From an uncultured Oscillibacter sp. (GTDB taxonomy: Bacteria; Bacillota; Clostridia; Oscillospirales; Oscillospiraceae), in NCBI GenBank assembly GCA_910577405.1, contig CAJTMG010000005.1, forward strand, positions 58,203-122,202: 64,000 bases of DNA, given 5' to 3'. Made by a program: the position numbers and the translations under genes. Positions 1-8,904 of the stretch are shown here, in pieces. The notes under the pieces are model-generated. The model was given only the letters and a program-made list of their open reading frames with translations, made no database searches and had not been told where the DNA came from. How positions within the stretch are numbered: the stretch's first letter is position 1; every line of letters begins with the position of its first letter.

Positions 1-2
1 GC

Positions 3-506
3 CAGCATATCACCGCCGAGACCACCGCTCAGATTAAGACAAACGCTTATTCGTTCGGCTGTTCCTTCGCGGAGGTAGAGGTAGATATTCCTATGTGCAA
101 GGTGAAGCTGCTGAAGATTGTGAACGTCCACGACTGCGGGACCCTTATCAACCCGGCTCTTGCGGAAGCCCAGGTCCACGGCGGAATGTCCATGGCTATC
201 GGCTACGGGCTTTCGGAAGAACTGAAATTTGACGAAAAGACCGGCAAGCCTTTGAATAACAATCTCCTGGACTACAAGCTGAGCACCTTTATGGACCATC
301 CCACGCTGGAGACTGACTTTGTGGAGAATCCAGAACCCACCAGTCCCTACGGCACCAAGGCCCTTGGGGAACCTCCGGCCTGTTCCGGGGCGCCAGCAAT
401 CCGCAACGCTGTCTTGCAGGCAACCGGCGTTGCGGTGGACTGCTGCCCCATCACACCTCACGTGCTTTACCGCAAATTCAAAGAGGCGGGACTGATTGCG
501 GATTAG
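3..506 (+). CDS. xdhA: Xanthine dehydrogenase, molybdenum-binding subunit (C-terminal part)
   Basis: Only the last 167 residues lie in the window; the frame is open to the left edge. It is the C-terminal end of the large Mo-cofactor subunit of a three-subunit xanthine dehydrogenase, which hydroxylates purines in the cytoplasm. Visible family motifs are VHDCGTLINP followed by the QVHGGMSMAIGYGL segment, and LGEPPACSGAPAIRNA, which holds the active-site glutamate (GEPP). The FAD and 2Fe-2S subunit genes follow in the same direction, the FAD gene 50 nt later, so this is an A-B-C operon. The exact hydroxylated substrate cannot be told from this fragment; related selenium-type or nicotinate hydroxylases share these motifs. 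Confidence 0.9.
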   Translation, partial: QHITAETTAQIKTNAYSFGCSFAEVEVDIPMCKVKLLKIVNVHDCGTLINPALAEAQVHGGMSMAIGYGLSEELKFDEKTGKPLNNNLLDYKLSTFMDHPTLETDFVENPEPTSPYGTKALGEPPACSGAPAIRNAVLQATGVAVDCCPITPHVLYRKFKEAGLIAD

Positions 507-556
507 ACGGGATTTCTGACCTGAACGACCATTCCTGAAAGAAAAGGAGTTATGCC

Positions 557-1438
557 ATGTATGATATCAAGGCCCTGTATCAGGCCAAAAGCACAGCCGA
601 CGCCGTAGCCCTCCGACAGGCCCACCCGGAAGCCCACATCATCGCGGGAGGTTCCGACGTGCTGGTGCAGATGCGGGAGGGCAAGCGGGCCGGCGTGGAG
701 CTGATTTCCATCCAGACACTGGACGAGCTGCGGGGCGTGTCTCTGGAGCCGGACGGTACGCTGCGGATTGGGTCCCTGACGAGCTTTTCCCATATCACCC
801 GGGACCCGCTGATTCAGAAGTATGTCAATGTATTAGGGGAGGCCGTGGACCAGGTGGGCGGCCCACAGATTCGCAATATCGGGACCATCGGCGGGAACAC
901 CTGCAACGGCGTGACCTCGGCAGATTCCGCGTCTACCCTGTTTGCCTGGGACGCCGTAGTGGAGCTGACCGGGCCGGATGGGGTCCGCCGCCTGCCTGTC
1001 CAGGAATTCTATCTGGGGGCCGGCAAAGTGGATATCCGGGCCGGGGAAATTCAGACGGCTATCCTGATTCCGAAGGAGAGCTATGAGGGCTGTTTCGGCC
1101 ATTATATCAAGTATGCCATGAGAAACGCCATGGATATCGCCACCTTGGGCACGTCCGTGAATGTACGCCTGAGCGCCGACAAGAAGACAGTAGAGCGTGC
1201 GCGGGTGGCGTTCGGCGTAGCGGGCCCCATCCCACTGCGGGCGGCTCATGCGGAAGCCCTTGCCGCCGGACAGCCTGTGAGCGCGGAACTGGCGGAACGG
1301 TTCGGACAGGCGGTCAGGGAGGACATCAACCCTCGGGACTCTTGGCGGGCAGCAAAGGATTTCCGGATGCACATTGCGGCAGAAAGCGCGAAACGGGCGT
1401 TTACGGAATCGGTACGGCTGGCGGGAGGTGACCTTTAA
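557..1438 (+). CDS. xdhB: Xanthine dehydrogenase, FAD-binding subunit
   Basis: A 293-aa protein of the usual length for the separate FAD subunit of molybdenum hydroxylases. It passes electrons from the 2Fe-2S clusters to FAD and then NAD+. The N-terminal FAD-binding region shows AGGSDVLVQMREGK (about residues 30-44) and IRNIGTIGGNTCNG, the flavin-contacting loops of this family; the C-terminal CO-dehydrogenase-flavoprotein-type domain follows from about residue 175. The ATG start follows an AAAGGAG ribosome binding site. Its stop codon overlaps the start of the iron-sulfur subunit gene by one base, implying translational coupling. Confidence 0.92.
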   Translation: MYDIKALYQAKSTADAVALRQAHPEAHIIAGGSDVLVQMREGKRAGVELISIQTLDELRGVSLEPDGTLRIGSLTSFSHITRDPLIQKYVNVLGEAVDQVGGPQIRNIGTIGGNTCNGVTSADSASTLFAWDAVVELTGPDGVRRLPVQEFYLGAGKVDIRAGEIQTAILIPKESYEGCFGHYIKYAMRNAMDIATLGTSVNVRLSADKKTVERARVAFGVAGPIPLRAAHAEALAAGQPVSAELAERFGQAVREDINPRDSWRAAKDFRMHIAAESAKRAFTESVRLAGGDL

Positions 1439-1935
1439 TGGAGAAGCACGAGATGCAGTATCAGACGGTTCATTTTAATCTGAACGGTAAAGATGTTGAA
1501 CGGACGGTAGATGTGCGGGCTTCCCTGACGGATATGCTGCGGAACGATTTTCGGATGACCAGCGTCAAAAAGGGCTGCGAGGTCGGCGAATGCGGCGCGT
1601 GCAATGTGCTGATAGACGGCGAGGCGTTCAACTCCTGCATTTATCTGGCGGTCTGGGCTGAGGGGAAGCGGGTCCGGACGCTGGAGGGCCTTCTGGGACC
1701 CAACGGGGAGCTGAGCGATATTCAGGAGGCCTTTGTGGAAGAGGCGGCGATTCAGTGCGGCTTCTGTACGCCGGGCTTTATCCTGACGGCGGTGGAGATT
1801 CTGGAGAGCGGCAGGGATTACACGGACGACGAACTGCGGAAGCTTCTGTCAGGCCATCTGTGCCGCTGTACGGGCTACGAGAACATTCTCCGGGCGGTGC
1901 GGAAGACCATGAACCGCCGTCTGGGAAAAGCGTAA
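1438..1935 (+). CDS. xdhC: Xanthine dehydrogenase, 2Fe-2S subunit
   Basis: A 165-aa protein carrying the two [2Fe-2S] clusters of a molybdenum hydroxylase. All eight ligand cysteines are visible: the plant-ferredoxin-type cluster at C47, C52, C55 and C67 (GCEVGECGAC), and the alpha-helical cluster at C107, C110, C142 and C144 (QCGFC and CRCTG). The ATG overlaps the upstream stop codon (TAATG) and has a GGGAGG site 7 nt upstream; a second ATG five codons later is less well placed. It is the last gene of the xdh operon here. Confidence 0.93.
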   Translation: MEKHEMQYQTVHFNLNGKDVERTVDVRASLTDMLRNDFRMTSVKKGCEVGECGACNVLIDGEAFNSCIYLAVWAEGKRVRTLEGLLGPNGELSDIQEAFVEEAAIQCGFCTPGFILTAVEILESGRDYTDDELRKLLSGHLCRCTGYENILRAVRKTMNRRLGKA

Positions 1936-1942
1936 ATAAGGG

Positions 1943-1974
1943 CAGAAACCGGGGGCAAAAGTTCCCGTTTTCTG
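1943..1974 (+). terminator. Possible terminator hairpin after xdhC
   Basis: Eleven-base arms (CAGAAACCGGG and CCCGTTTTCTG) pair with one mismatch around a 10-nt loop, just past the xdhC stop. The following bases are T-rich but not a clean T run, so this is only a likely terminator. Confidence 0.4.
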
Positions 1975-2055
1975 TTGCTTGGCTGAAAATATACTGACTG
2001 GATGAGGGAGAAAACGGGAGTCTGTTTGTTTTGCGTAAAAGGTTTGGAGAAACGG

Positions 2056-2084
2056 TTGCAAAACGGCGGGAAATAGGGTATGGT
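2056..2084 (+). promoter_or_regulatory. Probable SigA promoter of the nucleotidyltransferase gene
   Basis: TTGCAA and TATGGT are separated by 17 nt, about 40 nt upstream of the next start codon. The match to consensus is moderate. Confidence 0.4.
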
Positions 2085-2125
2085 AAAAGAAACGCATACG
2101 AAAAAAGAGAAGTAGGAGATATGGC

Positions 2126-3022
2126 ATGAAAATCACGCTGGTGATCATGGCGGCGGGGCTTGGGTCCCGGTACGGCGGTAATAAACAGGTGGAGGGCGTG
2201 GGACCTCACGGCGAGATTCTGATGGAGTACGCAATTTACGACGCGCTGAGGGCAGGCTTTGGGAAAGTGGTCTTTGTCATCAAGCCGGAGATGTCGGAAA
2301 TGATGGAGCGTCTCTGCGTCCGGCTCCGGCAGAAGACCGCGGTGGAGGCTGTCTGCGCGGTACAGGATTACGGGTCTCTGCCGGATTTCTACACGATTCC
2401 ACAGGACCGCGTCAAGCCCTACGGAACCGTTCACGCCCTGCTCTGCGCCCGGGAAGCCGTGGACGGTCCCTGCTGTGTCATCAACGCTGACGATTATTAT
2501 GGGATCGACGCCTATCAGACGCTCTATGACGCCCTGCTCCGGCTTCCTCCGGAGGGTCAGGCGGCAATGGTGGGCTATCTGCTGAAAAATACCGCCAGCC
2601 TGCATGGGACGGTATCACGGGGAGTCTGTCAGGTGAAGGACGGATGGCTGCAATCCGTAAGGGAGACACTGAAAATCCAGCTCTATCCCGACGGCTCCCT
2701 CCGGGACCTGAAAACAGACCGCGCCCTTGACCCGGAATCCGTTGTCTCTATGAACTTCTGGGGCTTTATGCCGTCAATTTTCCCCGTCATGCAGGACTAT
2801 TTTGAAGACTTTCTGCGCCATGACGATGGGTCTAATCTGAAGTCGGAATGCCTGCTGCCTGTTATGGTGGACGGCCTGATGCAGCAGGGGCGGCTCTCGG
2901 TGGCGGTTCTCCGGACAGAGGGCCAGTGGTTCGGCATGACCTATCAGCAGGACCGTCCCCTTGCGGCCCAGGCCCTTGCAGAACTCCATATGAAGGGCGC
3001 TTACCCGGAAACGCTGCGGTAA
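2126..3022 (+). CDS. Sugar-phosphate nucleotidyltransferase family protein
   Basis: A 298-aa protein with the Rossmann-like nucleotidyltransferase fold that makes NDP-sugars from sugar-1-phosphates. The nucleotide-binding signature AAGLGSRYGG is at residues 9-18, a GTVHAL segment is near residue 100, and NADDYYG (about residue 124) supplies the metal-binding aspartates. The start has GTAGGAG upstream. It stands alone, so the sugar cannot be assigned: it could serve cell-wall or capsule synthesis. The C-terminal left-handed helix seen in GlmU-type enzymes is absent. The family assignment is firm; the substrate is unknown. Confidence 0.8.
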   Translation: MKITLVIMAAGLGSRYGGNKQVEGVGPHGEILMEYAIYDALRAGFGKVVFVIKPEMSEMMERLCVRLRQKTAVEAVCAVQDYGSLPDFYTIPQDRVKPYGTVHALLCAREAVDGPCCVINADDYYGIDAYQTLYDALLRLPPEGQAAMVGYLLKNTASLHGTVSRGVCQVKDGWLQSVRETLKIQLYPDGSLRDLKTDRALDPESVVSMNFWGFMPSIFPVMQDYFEDFLRHDDGSNLKSECLLPVMVDGLMQQGRLSVAVLRTEGQWFGMTYQQDRPLAAQALAELHMKGAYPETLR

Positions 3023-3233
3023 CGGAGAGAACTTCCAAGAACGCGGCGGTTTTGGAGGAAAGAGCAAAAGTCAGTGGTTTTTTCTGGAGAATTTTTAACA
3101 AATTGTTCCGACACTTTCCGACGGTTTTCGTATATAATAAAAGAACGGACGCTTTTATGGAATTGGCGTCGATCAAAACAGGAAAACAGTGCCCGAACGA
3201 GGGTTTTATATATTGTCGGAGAGGCGGAGAATA

Positions 3234-4040
3234 ATGGCGGGAAAGAGAGAAAGGAAGGTCCGGTCGAATCTGCCGGGCGCGATTGTGGTATTGATGGCGC
3301 TGCTGATTCTGCTGACAGCGGGAAGCGGTTCCAGCAGGGAGGCGGTGGAAGCCATGGAGCCGCAGGCGGCAGGGACGAAGCTGTCCAGAGAAATGCCGGA
3401 GCCTCAGGAAGCGCTTGCAGATGAGGCGGTGCCTGGAGATGGCCCGGTACGGGAATCCGCGCCGGTGGAGGATACTTATTTTGAAGACGCCGTGTTTTTG
3501 GGGGATTCCAGAACGGAGGGCTTTTATCTGTACAGCGGCCTGAAAACCGGGCAGTATCTGTACGCGGTAGGAGCTACAGTAGAATCAGTGTTCTCCAAGC
3601 CCGCATGGAAAGAACCTTCCGGGAAGGTGCCGCTTCTGGACGCCCTCGCGGATACGGAGTGCGGGAAAATCTATCTGATGCTGGGCGTGAATGAACTGGG
3701 CTGGACAAAGATGGAGAATTTCCATGACCAGTACGCCCGGGTCATTGATCGTATCCGGGAAGACCATCCCAATGCGGAAATCGTGCTGCAATCGATCCTG
3801 CCGGTAAGCGCGAAGCAGGAGGCCAAGGGAACCTATGTGAACAACGAGCGTATAGGCGAATACAACAAGGTTATAGCAAATCTGGCGGCGGAGAAGGACT
3901 GTCACTATATGAATGTTGCAGAGGCGGTCACGGGTGCGGACGGTTGTCTTCCTTCATACTGGAATTTCGACGGCATCCACCTGAATCCGGACGGCTGCCG
4001 GGTCTGGCTGCACTACCTCCGGACCCATAGCGTGCCATGA
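3234..4040 (+). CDS. Secreted SGNH/GDSL-type hydrolase
   Basis: A 268-aa protein. The start was placed at the ATG at 3234, preceded by GAGGCGGAG, because the longer upstream frame lacks a site and this start puts a basic N-terminus directly before a single hydrophobic helix (residues 13-31). A low-complexity acidic linker to about residue 80 leads to the catalytic domain. The SGNH blocks are visible: FLGDS with nucleophile Ser92, a GVNELGW block III, and DGIHLNPDG with Asp246 and His249. It is most likely a membrane-tethered or secreted esterase or O-acetyl-sugar deacetylase acting on cell-wall polymers. A well-formed terminator follows. Confidence 0.8.
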   Translation: MAGKRERKVRSNLPGAIVVLMALLILLTAGSGSSREAVEAMEPQAAGTKLSREMPEPQEALADEAVPGDGPVRESAPVEDTYFEDAVFLGDSRTEGFYLYSGLKTGQYLYAVGATVESVFSKPAWKEPSGKVPLLDALADTECGKIYLMLGVNELGWTKMENFHDQYARVIDRIREDHPNAEIVLQSILPVSAKQEAKGTYVNNERIGEYNKVIANLAAEKDCHYMNVAEAVTGADGCLPSYWNFDGIHLNPDGCRVWLHYLRTHSVP

Positions 4041-4114
4041 GGCTGTTTGGGCGTTCATGGAACTGATTTTTGATGGTCAGGGATTTTCTGCCCATTTTGA
4101 AGCGCATAAGAAAA

Positions 4115-4145
4115 AGGCGTACCAGTGAGATGGCACGTCTTTTTT
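4115..4145 (+). terminator. Rho-independent terminator after SGNH hydrolase
   Basis: Arms AGGCGTACCA and TGGCACGTCT pair with one mismatch and one G-U around a 6-nt loop, followed by a run of T. Confidence 0.75.
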
Positions 4146-4371
4146 GTTTGGATGTGAGATTGTACAGGCGTGGTTTCGTTCTTATACTGATAATATTTTT
4201 ATAAAGTTAATAAAACAATCAAGGGCCGCTTTTATGACATTTCTGCCGGCCATTTAATTTTTTATGTGAAAAAGGGCTGAAAACCTGGTTGTATTACCAA
4301 AATTATAAATCCTTGTATGATATAGAGAAAAAGAGTTTTGAATTTTGTAAATAAAAATATCATAAATCAAA

Positions 4372-4400
4372 TTGACACATTGCCTAATAAGTGCTAACAT
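4372..4400 (+). promoter_or_regulatory. SigA promoter of the S-layer esterase gene
   Basis: A perfect TTGACA is followed after 17 nt by TAACAT with an upstream TG (extended -10). A CCTAAT/ATTAGG inverted repeat (4383-4388 and 4404-4409) brackets the -10 box and could be an operator. Base composition drops sharply to AT here compared with flanking genes. Confidence 0.65.
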
Positions 4401-4467
4401 TTAATTAGGAAAATTAATTAATTTCTCCAAGACCTACTAAACCGGACGTTCTAAGGGGGAAAATTCA

Positions 4468-7383
4468 TTGAAACAACTGAAAAAACGGCTTCTTGCGGCA
4501 CTGACTGCGGTTGTCATGTTGGCCTCTGTTACGGCGGCTATAGCACCAGTCAAGGCAGTTGAATCTGCTGATGCGCTTTCCAAGTATGTTGACCTGGAAG
4601 GAGAGTGGCATTTCAAGCTGTATCGTACGTATGAAAAGATGTATCAGTATTTTGCCTATAGTCCTGCTTTGTCTCTGGGAAAATGGACTGATGCAGAAGC
4701 GGCGGTATACCCGGAGGATGGCGCCTGGAACTCCTGGGAGACCTTCGTTTTCCCGGCGGATAATCCCGAGACCGGCGGCCTGTTGACCAACGACATCTTT
4801 CCAACATGGTCTGAGGCGTGGGCAGTCCGGGAATTTGAAGTGCCTGCGGACTTTACCGATGATGAGACTGTAACGCTGCTGATGGGTATTATCGATGATA
4901 ACGACGTCGTTTACATCAACGGCAATCCTGTTGCGGCCAGCGGCTTCACAGACGGAAATGGTGAGCCGGTTCATCTGGAGGCATTTCCTGAAACTGGCGG
5001 TTTTGTATATGAGATACCAAAGCCGCCGTCTGAAGGAACCGCATCTGCAACTGATGTCAAGTCCGAACCGAATCCCGTCACCGTCCCGGAAGCAGCGCCT
5101 GACCCCGCCCCGGAAGCAACACCTGACCCCACTCCGGAAGCAACACCTGACCCTGCTCCGGAAGAAGCGCCTGAACCTACACCAGAAGTTGCTCCCGAAA
5201 CCTCTGAGGGACTGGCAGTTTATGCGGCCCAGCCGTCTAAAGAAGAGCAGGTGAGGTGGGAGAAATCCTATTGGGAAATTGAGCGGGAGTATCAGATTCC
5301 TGCTGCAATCCTGCGGGAAGGCACAAATGAAATAGCCATCCGGATTTACAACAACAACAGCTTTGGCGGATTCTACAGCGGTCATGTCTATGCCCTTTGC
5401 GGCAATGAACAGGCAGTCCGGCATTTGAAGGGACTTCCCACGGAGGCTGTAGCATCTCCTGAAATTCTGGAAGCCATAGAAGCCCAGAACAGAGCTTTGG
5501 CAGAGGGCAATATTGAAGCCTATGCTGCGACGATCTCTGAAAACTACCATAATGATGCCGCGGTGAAAGCTGACCGTGTCGCAGAGATGCAGGCGCTTCT
5601 GGACGGCAACGGAAATCTCACCATAACGGATAGCGGCGCAAAGGTTTACAAGGACGCCAGTAATAATCTTTGGTATTCCGCCATACGTACTGTAAGCGGC
5701 AGTAAGGGCGAGATTGCCAGCGCCAGCGGAGCCGTTGAGATTTGCTTTGCGGTTTCCAACGGCACGGCTCTGGAACGCGGCAACTGGAATCGCTGCTACG
5801 GCGACAGTTATCATTCCGAGCTGTTCGGCAAAAATCTGTCCTACAGCGTCTATCTGCCTCCCAGCTATTATGAGAACACCAATCAGAACTATCCCACCGT
5901 ATGGCTGCTTCATGGCCGCGGTTCCAGCAGCACATCCTATCGCAATGTGGACAATATCGGCGGCTTTATGGATGAGCAGATAGAAGCGGGCAATATTATG
6001 GAAATGGTTCTGGTGATGCCCGATTCCGGCAAGACAGCTTTCTACTCTGACAGCACGTTCGATTCAAGCAATGCGGATGGTACCGGGCCTTGGCGCACCC
6101 AGCTGACTGATGAACTGCGCAGGGAAGCGGAGAGCAAGTATCGTTTGATGAAGGACCCTGCTTTCCGGGGACTCAGCGGCAACTCCATGGGCGCTTATGG
6201 TTCCATTATGGCAGGTCTGACCCATCCGGAACTTTATTCTTCCATTGGCCTGCATATGGGTTATCTGCCCGCCGAGGCTTTGGAGACACTGAAGGGCGTA
6301 AGTCTGGAAACCCTGGCCAGCTATGATTTCTACATGGACGCCGGCAAGCAGGACACTACCGTCGGAACTGCGGGCACAGTGGCGATCCACGATTATCTGG
6401 AGAGCATCGACAAGGAGCATGGCTACAGCATCCGGGACGGCGGTCATAACAGCGCTTTCTACATGGCCGGGATGCCCGCTTCCATGAAGATGCACAGCGA
6501 CCATTTCCAAACAGCCATAGACGAAGGACACGTCACCATCTTCTTTGATGCCAACGGAGGCACGGCGAGCAAGAGCTTCATGGGCACGGTGGGGGGCAAG
6601 CTGACAGCCCTTCCTGCCGCCAGCCGCTCTGGTTATAACTTCAATGGCTGGTATACTGCCGCTTCCGGTGGAGAGAAGGTAGACCTGAACAAGGTTTACG
6701 AAGAAACCGCCACTCTCTACGCCCAGTGGACTAAAATCACAAGCGGCGGCGGTTCATCCAGCGGAGGCAGCGGCGGAGGTTCATCCAGCGGCGGAACGTC
6801 CAGGCCCAGCACAGCGAAGCCCGGGACCTCAAAACCGGAATCGAATAAACCAAGTACAGAGGCCAATGACAGTCAGCAGAGCGGGCCGGTTTTCAACGAC
6901 GTGCCGGAAAGTTTCTGGGCGAATAAAGAAATCGCGTGGGCTTCTGAAAACGGCATTATGAACGGCATGGGCGGAGACCGCTTTGCGCCCAACGACACCG
7001 TGAGCCGTCAGCAGCTCTGGATGGTTCTGGGGCGTTTGGCAGGCGCGGCGCCCTCCGATATGGCAGCGGCCAGCGATTGGGCGAAGGAAAATGGCGTCTC
7101 TGATGGTACTATGCCCGGCGGTAATGTCAGCCGTCAGCAGCTTGTAGCCATGCTCTATCGTTATGCCAAGCTGCAAGGTGTTTCTGTTGATACCCTGGCG
7201 AATATCTCCAGCTATCCGGACAGCGGGTTCGTCGCCAATTACGCCAAGGACGCTTTGGCCTGGGCGATTGCAAATGGGATCATCAATGGCACCTCCGACG
7301 GCCGCCTGAATCCCGAAGGCACAGCTACCCGCGCGCAATTTGCCGTTATTATGTTCCGTTTTGAGCAGAAATTCGGGAAATAA
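4468..7383 (+). CDS. Large secreted esterase with InlB-type repeat and S-layer homology domains
   Basis: A 971-aa surface protein. It starts at TTG with AAGGGGGA 7 nt upstream; no ATG fits. Order of parts: signal peptide (residues 1-30, ending VKA); a beta-rich carbohydrate-binding-like domain interrupted by a proline-rich linker at about 200-245; a possible NTF2-like segment (about 325-425); an esterase-D-like alpha/beta hydrolase (about 430-680) with LLHGRG oxyanion segment, GNSMG nucleophile Ser573, Asp629 and His660; a Listeria-Bacteroides (InlB B-type) repeat at about 689-757; a Gly/Ser linker; and S-layer homology repeats from about 808 to the end, which would anchor it to secondary cell-wall polymer. 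The likely role is deacylation of plant or host polysaccharide at the cell surface, such as feruloyl or acetyl esterase activity; the exact substrate is inferred. Confidence 0.85.
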   Translation: MKQLKKRLLAALTAVVMLASVTAAIAPVKAVESADALSKYVDLEGEWHFKLYRTYEKMYQYFAYSPALSLGKWTDAEAAVYPEDGAWNSWETFVFPADNPETGGLLTNDIFPTWSEAWAVREFEVPADFTDDETVTLLMGIIDDNDVVYINGNPVAASGFTDGNGEPVHLEAFPETGGFVYEIPKPPSEGTASATDVKSEPNPVTVPEAAPDPAPEATPDPTPEATPDPAPEEAPEPTPEVAPETSEGLAVYAAQPSKEEQVRWEKSYWEIEREYQIPAAILREGTNEIAIRIYNNNSFGGFYSGHVYALCGNEQAVRHLKGLPTEAVASPEILEAIEAQNRALAEGNIEAYAATISENYHNDAAVKADRVAEMQALLDGNGNLTITDSGAKVYKDASNNLWYSAIRTVSGSKGEIASASGAVEICFAVSNGTALERGNWNRCYGDSYHSELFGKNLSYSVYLPPSYYENTNQNYPTVWLLHGRGSSSTSYRNVDNIGGFMDEQIEAGNIMEMVLVMPDSGKTAFYSDSTFDSSNADGTGPWRTQLTDELRREAESKYRLMKDPAFRGLSGNSMGAYGSIMAGLTHPELYSSIGLHMGYLPAEALETLKGVSLETLASYDFYMDAGKQDTTVGTAGTVAIHDYLESIDKEHGYSIRDGGHNSAFYMAGMPASMKMHSDHFQTAIDEGHVTIFFDANGGTASKSFMGTVGGKLTALPAASRSGYNFNGWYTAASGGEKVDLNKVYEETATLYAQWTKITSGGGSSSGGSGGGSSSGGTSRPSTAKPGTSKPESNKPSTEANDSQQSGPVFNDVPESFWANKEIAWASENGIMNGMGGDRFAPNDTVSRQQLWMVLGRLAGAAPSDMAAASDWAKENGVSDGTMPGGNVSRQQLVAMLYRYAKLQGVSVDTLANISSYPDSGFVANYAKDALAWAIANGIINGTSDGRLNPEGTATRAQFAVIMFRFEQKFGK
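5086..5202 (+). repeat. 24-nt tandem repeats coding a proline-rich linker
   Basis: Nearly five consecutive 24-nt units, each beginning CCGGAAG or CCAGAAG, encode PE-x-x-P-x-P-x octapeptides. Such short in-frame repeats can change copy number by slippage and so vary linker length. Confidence 0.85.
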
Positions 7384-7399
7384 TAATATAGCGCTTTTT

Positions 7400-7430
7400 A
7401 AGAGGGACTGGCTGAATGCTGGTTCCTCTT
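7400..7430 (+). terminator. Possible terminator after S-layer esterase
   Basis: A 12-bp stem with three G-U pairs and a 7-nt loop lies 17 nt past the stop codon. The following sequence is pyrimidine-rich but lacks a full T tract. Confidence 0.45.
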
Positions 7431-7521
7431 CTCTAACCATGATACAGGTAAAGTCCAAGCTTACAGCAATTCCGCCGCTGGGATTCCGCGCATTTTCGCC
7501 ACCCCTGCTGAATCACCTGCA

Positions 7522-8442
7522 TCAGCCGAAGGACAGGTCCAAATCTACGTCCCCCTGTATGCCGTCCACCTGGCCTTTGTGGGTATACTGCCAAAGGTCG
7601 AAATGGTAATAAAAATCAGGCACGGCGTCGTATTCAGCCAGCCAGAGGGTGTACTCTGTCAGCTCCCGCAGGTCGTAGTGCAGATAGCCCTGGTTCTGGT
7701 TGAAGTAGACAGCCGGTTTGTAGCCCGCGTCTTCTATCCGTTTGCAGAAGGCGGCAGCGCAGCGAGTTACGGTTTCTCCGTCCAGACCGTCGGTGCGGGC
7801 CGTGTCGCCAGGAATGGACTCCCAGTCAAAGGCCACAGGAAATGACAGCTTTCGGCCTCCCAGCGCATCCAGAACGAATTCTGCCTCTTCCTCCGCTTCC
7901 TCCGGCGTTATGGCCTGTGAGAAGAAATAAACGCCTACATCCAAACCGGCATCCAGCGCCCCCTGAAGATTCTGCGCAAACGTCTGGTCCAGAAACAAAC
8001 CGCCCTCGCTGTAGCCCCGATGCCCTAACCGGAGCATGGCAAAGGATATGCCGTCCGCCGCCACTGCCTGCCAGTCTATGTCCTTTTGGTGTGTGGATAC
8101 GTCAATGCCTGTCTTTGCTCTGTGGCCGTTCTGCTCGTAGACAACGCGGCCCTTCCCGTCAACGGAAAATGCCTCTGGGTCGTAGGGATTCAGCGGCATT
8201 CCCTCCAGCGGCGTCAGGAGTATGTCCCCAAACTGAAAGGTTATCGGTTCTTCCGGCACTTCCTCCTCGTCGTCCCGCAGAACGAGAAGAAGCGTGGCCG
8301 CAGCAATCATCAGTGCAAGGACAGAAATCACCAGCGACAGAATCGTCAATCTTATGGGTTGCCTTTGAACCCGAGTCATATGCCGGTTCTTCCGTATTTC
8401 TTCCCGTTCACGAAAATCCATTTCAGACAGGCCATCGTTCAT
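7522..8442 (-). CDS. Membrane-anchored GH25 lysozyme-like muramidase
   Basis: A 306-aa protein. The start is the ATG at 8442, which has GGAGGG 7 nt upstream; the frame extends further but without a site. A charged N-terminus, one transmembrane helix (residues 30-55) and a linker precede a glycoside hydrolase family 25 domain. The domain opens with GIDVSTHQ (Asp114) and carries the family's catalytic DWE motif at Asp206-Glu208; WQYTHKGQVDGI near the end is also typical. It would cleave N-acetylmuramyl linkages of peptidoglycan outside the membrane, for wall remodelling. The final residues DVDLDLS are the usual GH25 terminus, so the protein is complete. Confidence 0.88.
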   Translation of the reverse strand: MNDGLSEMDFREREEIRKNRHMTRVQRQPIRLTILSLVISVLALMIAAATLLLVLRDDEEEVPEEPITFQFGDILLTPLEGMPLNPYDPEAFSVDGKGRVVYEQNGHRAKTGIDVSTHQKDIDWQAVAADGISFAMLRLGHRGYSEGGLFLDQTFAQNLQGALDAGLDVGVYFFSQAITPEEAEEEAEFVLDALGGRKLSFPVAFDWESIPGDTARTDGLDGETVTRCAAAFCKRIEDAGYKPAVYFNQNQGYLHYDLRELTEYTLWLAEYDAVPDFYYHFDLWQYTHKGQVDGIQGDVDLDLSFG

Positions 8443-8904
8443 TGCTGTACCCTCCATCATTCGACAGTTTTCTCTATTATACCACAAATTGGGCCGTGTG
8501 CGCACTTGAATCGATGAATTTTTTGTGTCTGACCTGCCTGTGTAGAAGCCTGGACATTTTTCCAGCAGAACACGCAAAAAAGGGATGTAAAAGCAGACGG
8601 AGATTGACACTGTGCAACCGCCGTCTGCTTTTTAGGATTTTCTTCGATCGTTCATAGTATCAGTGAAGCCGGGACCGGGCTCTTCCGCAGGGGGGACAGC
8701 TCGACTTCCTCTGAATTTTCGGATTTTTCCAGATAAATTTCCTGTTATTTCGGCCCTGGGGACCAGGAGGATTCCCGATTCCCAGGACCTCAGTCTGCTC
8801 AGTATTCCAGGGTGTAGATAAGACGGCCGCCGGGTACCTGCCGCTTTTTGCCATAAATTATATCGCCTTACAAAAATGTGGCTGGATGCGTGCAGTGCGT
8901 GCCG
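8443..8904. other. Intergenic region with one terminator
   Basis: This 462-bp gap contains the upstream region of the muramidase gene and a bidirectional hairpin at 8591-8633. The right part (8640-8900) shows no gene, promoter or repeat that I can support. Confidence 0.6.
8591..8635. terminator. Bidirectional terminator hairpin
   Basis: AAGCAGACGG and CCGTCTGCTT form a perfect 10-bp stem around a 20-nt loop, with T runs on both sides. It probably ends the minus-strand sugar operon that stops at 8905. Confidence 0.7.

Larger units (their letters stand above)
4041..4467. other. AT-rich intergenic region
   Basis: This 427-bp gap holds the terminator of the SGNH hydrolase gene on the left and the promoter of the S-layer esterase on the right. 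No gene or repeat was recognised between them. Confidence 0.7.

Noticed and set aside
4465..5913. Minus-strand frame of 482 codons opposite the S-layer esterase
   Set aside because: Low-complexity Arg/Phe/Cys repeats translate the complement of the proline-rich coding repeats; no start signal.
8660..8854. 64-codon minus-strand frame
   Set aside because: No ribosome binding site, no similarity or structure visible.
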